A stretch of DNA of 64,000 nt. Source: Pseudomonas sp. PDM04. GTDB lineage: Bacteria > Pseudomonadota > Gammaproteobacteria > Pseudomonadales > Pseudomonadaceae. Both the position numbers and the translations under genes were made by a program. Positions 61,689 to 64,000 of this stretch are shown one piece after another; positions within the stretch are counted from its first letter, which is position 1; every line of letters starts with the position of its first letter. The notes beneath the pieces are model-generated. The model was not told where the DNA came from and did no database searches. It saw only the letters and a list, made by a program, of their open reading frames with translations. The stretch lies in contig NZ_JACVAI010000003.1 in NCBI RefSeq assembly GCF_014851765.1, positions 682,001-746,000 on the forward strand, read 5' to 3'.

Positions 61689-63083
61689 TCAGCCCTTGGC
61701 CCCAGCCTCCAGCATATTTTCCGGTCTGACCCAGGCATCGAACTCTTCATCGGTCAGATACCCCAGCTGCAACGCCGCCTCGCGCAAGGTCAGCCCCTCG
61801 GCATAGGCCTTCTTGGCGATTTCCGCCGACTTGTCGTAGCCGATATGCGGGTTCAGCGCGGTGACCAGCATCAGCCCGCGTTCCAGGTGTTCAGCCATTT
61901 TCCCGGCATCCGGCTCCAGCCCGGCAATGCAATGCTGCTGGAAGTTGCTGCAGCCATCGCCCAGCAGGCGGATCGATTGCAGCAGGTTGTGGATGATCAC
62001 TGGTTTGAACACGTTCAGTTGCAGGTGCCCCTGGCTCGCCGCGAAACCGACGGCGACATCGTTGCCCAAGACCTGGCAGGCCAGCATCGACAGCGCTTCG
62101 CACTGGGTCGGGTTGACCTTGCCAGGCATGATCGAACTGCCGGGTTCGTTGGCCGGCAACTTCACCTCGGCGAAACCGGCACGGGGGCCGGAACCCAGCA
62201 GGCGCAGGTCGTTGGCGATTTTCATCAGGGTCACGGCGAGGGTTTTCAGCGCGCCCGACAGGGTGGTCAGCGGTTCATGGCCGGCCAGCGCGGCGAACTT
62301 GTTCGGGGCGGTGACAAACGGCAGGCCGGAGAGCGCTGCCAGTTCGGCGGCGATGGCTTCGGCGAAACCGTGTGGCGAGTTCAATCCGGTGCCGACCGCC
62401 GTGCCGCCCTGGGCCAGTTCACAGACGGCCGGCAGTGCGCTGCGGATCGCCCGTTCGCTGTAATCCAGCTGTGCGATGAACCCCGAGAGTTCCTGGCCGA
62501 AGGTGATCGGCGTTGCATCCATCATGTGGGTGCGACCGGTCTTGACCAGCTTCATGTGGCGCGCGGCCAACTCCGCCAGCCCGCCGGACAGTTCGCTGAT
62601 CGCCGGCAGCAAATGCTGCTGCACCGCCTGGACGGCCGCAATGTGCATGGCGGTGGGGAAACAGTCGTTGGAGCTCTGGGAGCGGTTGACGTGATCGTTG
62701 GGGTGCACCGGCGACTTGCCGCCACGCGGGTTGCCGGCAAGTTCGTTGGCACGCCCGGCGATCACCTCGTTGACGTTCATGTTGCTCTGGGTGCCACTGC
62801 CGGTCTGCCAGACCACCAGCGGGAACTGGTCGTCGTGCTGGCCGTCGAGCACTTCGTCGGCGGCCTGTTCGATCAGGCGGGCGATATCGGCAGGCAGGTC
62901 GCCGTTGCGATCGTTGACCCGCGCCGCGGCTTTCTTGATCAGCGCCAATGCGTGCAGCACCGCCAGCGGCATGCGTTCGTTGCCGATGGCGAAGTTGATC
63001 AGCGAGCGTTGCGTCTGAGCGCCCCAGTAGGCTTCTTCCGGGACTTCAACCTGGCCCAGGCTGTCGGTTTCGATACGGCTCAT
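61689..63083 (-). CDS. fumC: Class II fumarate hydratase FumC
   Basis: FumC converts fumarate to malate without an iron-sulfur cluster. The 464-residue protein has [14 protein letters not shown] near residue 100, the [12 protein letters not shown] segment, and the superfamily signature [15 protein letters not shown] near 318. I chose ATG 63083, eight bases after AGGAG; the frame is open 27 codons further, with no FumC-like sequence. In several pseudomonads FumC is induced when iron or the Fe-S fumarase is limiting; I see no Fur-type box that settles this here. Confidence 0.96.
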   Translation of the reverse strand: MSRIETDSLGQVEVPEEAYWGAQTQRSLINFAIGNERMPLAVLHALALIKKAAARVNDRNGDLPADIARLIEQAADEVLDGQHDDQFPLVVWQTGSGTQSNMNVNEVIAGRANELAGNPRGGKSPVHPNDHVNRSQSSNDCFPTAMHIAAVQAVQQHLLPAISELSGGLAELAARHMKLVKTGRTHMMDATPITFGQELSGFIAQLDYSERAIRSALPAVCELAQGGTAVGTGLNSPHGFAEAIAAELAALSGLPFVTAPNKFAALAGHEPLTTLSGALKTLAVTLMKIANDLRLLGSGPRAGFAEVKLPANEPGSSIMPGKVNPTQCEALSMLACQVLGNDVAVGFAASQGHLQLNVFKPVIIHNLLQSIRLLGDGCSNFQQHCIAGLEPDAGKMAEHLERGLMLVTALNPHIGYDKSAEIAKKAYAEGLTLREAALQLGYLTDEEFDAWVRPENMLEAGAKG

Positions 63084-63275
63084 CGTGCTCACTCCTGAAG
63101 GTCCAATTGCGCAGTTTAGGCCGTGCATGCCGGCCGTGGTTCCATCGGTCTGGTTTTCGACCATTCAACCCTTCTAAATCAGGCGCGGCAAGGCTTGGGG
63201 TTGAGTGACACACTTTTTTAGGCGCAGAATGGTCGCCCTTGGGGTTTTACCTCGCCTGCTAGAAAAGGAAACTCG

Positions 63276-63797
63276 ATGACTCGTCTTCGTGCCATCTGTA
63301 CCGCGGTTGCACTGGTTTGCGCCAGCGGCCCTGTTTTTGCCGATACCGCCAGCCACAACGCCAGTGCCGAGGCTTTCCTGACCCTGGCGCACGCTGACAA
63401 GCTCGGCACTCCGGTGTACATGCAAGTGCAGCAGATGTTCGCTCAACGCTTTGCCCAGACCAAAGCGCCCGAGTCGAAAAAAGCCTTGCTGGAAACCTAC
63501 CAGGCCAAAGCCAACGCCGCGCTGGACCAGGCCATTGGCTGGAACAAACTCAAGCCGGACATGGTCAAGCTCTACACCACCAACTTCAGCGAATCCGAGC
63601 TGAAAGACCTGGTCGCGTTCTACCAGTCGCCACTGGGCAAGAAAGTCCTGGAAAAAATGCCACAGCTGACCCAGCAATCGGCCCAGATGACCCAGGCCAA
63701 GCTGGAAAGCGCGGTGCCGGTGGTGAACAAGCTGCTGGCCGACATGACGGCCGAGCTGGAGCCGAAGGCTGCCGCTCCTGCCAAGAAAAAGCCTTGA
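63276..63797 (+). CDS. Exported DUF2059 protein
   Basis: A 173-residue precursor with a signal peptide ending GPVFAD (about residue 23). The mature helical part has YTTNFSESELKDLVAFYQSPLGKKVLEKMPQ, the DUF2059 signature, in which a helix pair is followed by a conserved FYxSPxGKK. The last ten residues are Ala/Lys/Pro-rich. It starts 192 bases from divergent fumC and 13 bases before the BolA-family gene, so the latter is probably co-transcribed. Confidence 0.88.
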   Translation: MTRLRAICTAVALVCASGPVFADTASHNASAEAFLTLAHADKLGTPVYMQVQQMFAQRFAQTKAPESKKALLETYQAKANAALDQAIGWNKLKPDMVKLYTTNFSESELKDLVAFYQSPLGKKVLEKMPQLTQQSAQMTQAKLESAVPVVNKLLADMTAELEPKAAAPAKKKP

Positions 63798-63810
63798 GCG
63801 GAGCCCGGGC

Positions 63811-64000
63811 ATGACCATGCAACAACGCATCGAATCGACGTTGGGCCTGCTACAGCCCGACTACCTGCAAGTGCTGGATGAAAGCCACATGCACAGCCGT
63901 GGGGTGCAAACCCATTACAAGGCGGTGGTGGTCAGCCAGCAGTTCGAAGGACTCAATCGCGTCAAGCGCCACCAGAAGGTCTACGGCACGCTCGGCGAGC
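63811..64000 (+). CDS. BolA-family protein, cut by window end
   Basis: The first 63 codons of a BolA-type gene: MTMQQRIESTLGLLQPDYLQVLDESHMHSRGVQTHYKAVVVSQQFEGLNRVKRHQKVY. The DESHMHSRG and RVKRHQKVY segments match BolA, which works with monothiol glutaredoxins in iron-sulfur handling. GGAG lies about eight bases before ATG 63811. The frame is open to the window edge, so this is a cut, not a mutation. BolA has several paralogues, so the exact type cannot be fixed. Confidence 0.88.
   Translation, partial: MTMQQRIESTLGLLQPDYLQVLDESHMHSRGVQTHYKAVVVSQQFEGLNRVKRHQKVYGTLGE

Overview
The window is GC-rich, gene-dense chromosomal DNA from a Pseudomonas, most likely of the P. fluorescens group. Signs for this are the plsX-fabD-fabG-acpP-fabF-pabC-mltG-tmk-holB-pilZ-tatD gene order, many Pseudomonas-type REP palindromes (GTGGGAGCGGGCTTGCTCGCGAA class), CsrA/Rsm and RgsA-type regulators, an NAGGN osmoprotectant cluster and an oxidative (De Ley-Doudoroff) galactose route. 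No phage, insertion sequence, CRISPR array, tRNA or rRNA was seen.

Region 1 (1-9.3 kb, + strand) is the fatty-acid core: plsX (5' end cut by the window edge), fabD, fabG, acpP, fabF, then pabC, mltG, tmk, holB, pilZ and a TatD-family hydrolase. These are tightly spaced and often overlap. Region 2 (9.3-12.7 kb) has a minus-strand small RNA that fits RgsA, a TetR regulator, a MoaA-like radical SAM enzyme, a lipoprotein and a DUF1285 protein.

Region 3 (12.7-30.9 kb) is an accessory sugar-catabolism block. It holds a FadR-type GntR regulator, a lactonase (SMP-30 family), an SDR sugar dehydrogenase, an AraFGH-type arabinose/galactose ABC importer, a second (HutC-type) GntR regulator with an ADP-ribosylglycohydrolase-like protein, an NCS1 permease and a PfkB kinase, some small genes, and then dgoK-dgoA-dgoD-MFS-IclR. 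Together these can import galactose or arabinose, oxidise the sugar to its lactone and aldonate, and send galactonate to pyruvate and glyceraldehyde-3-phosphate. Two separate promoters in the block (before the SDR gene and before dgoK) are near copies of each other. Two other intergenic regions share a candidate GntR operator. The HutC/ADPRG/NCS1/PfkB set looks like a separate N-glycoside salvage module and is the best candidate here for an undescribed system.

Region 4 (31-45 kb) has divergent ETF-ubiquinone oxidoreductase and etfBA around a PsrA-like palindrome, a periplasmic binding protein followed by two outer-membrane lipoprotein genes, a MocR regulator, small envelope proteins, an LTA-synthase-like sulfatase-fold membrane protein, a 50-residue DUF3309 protein, an SDR, YnfA, a divergent CsrA paralogue and YheU.

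Region 5 (45-64 kb) has the minus-strand NAGGN operon (asnO, ngg, M42 peptidase). Divergent from it is a 1606-residue protein with leucine-rich repeats and a C-terminal NEL-type E3 ubiquitin ligase region, a candidate host-directed effector. Then come mnmC, polyphosphate:AMP phosphotransferase, a thiolase, a DUF6316 protein, an EamA transporter, fumC, a DUF2059 protein and a BolA-family gene cut by the window end. All family assignments come from reading motifs by eye; no database search was run.
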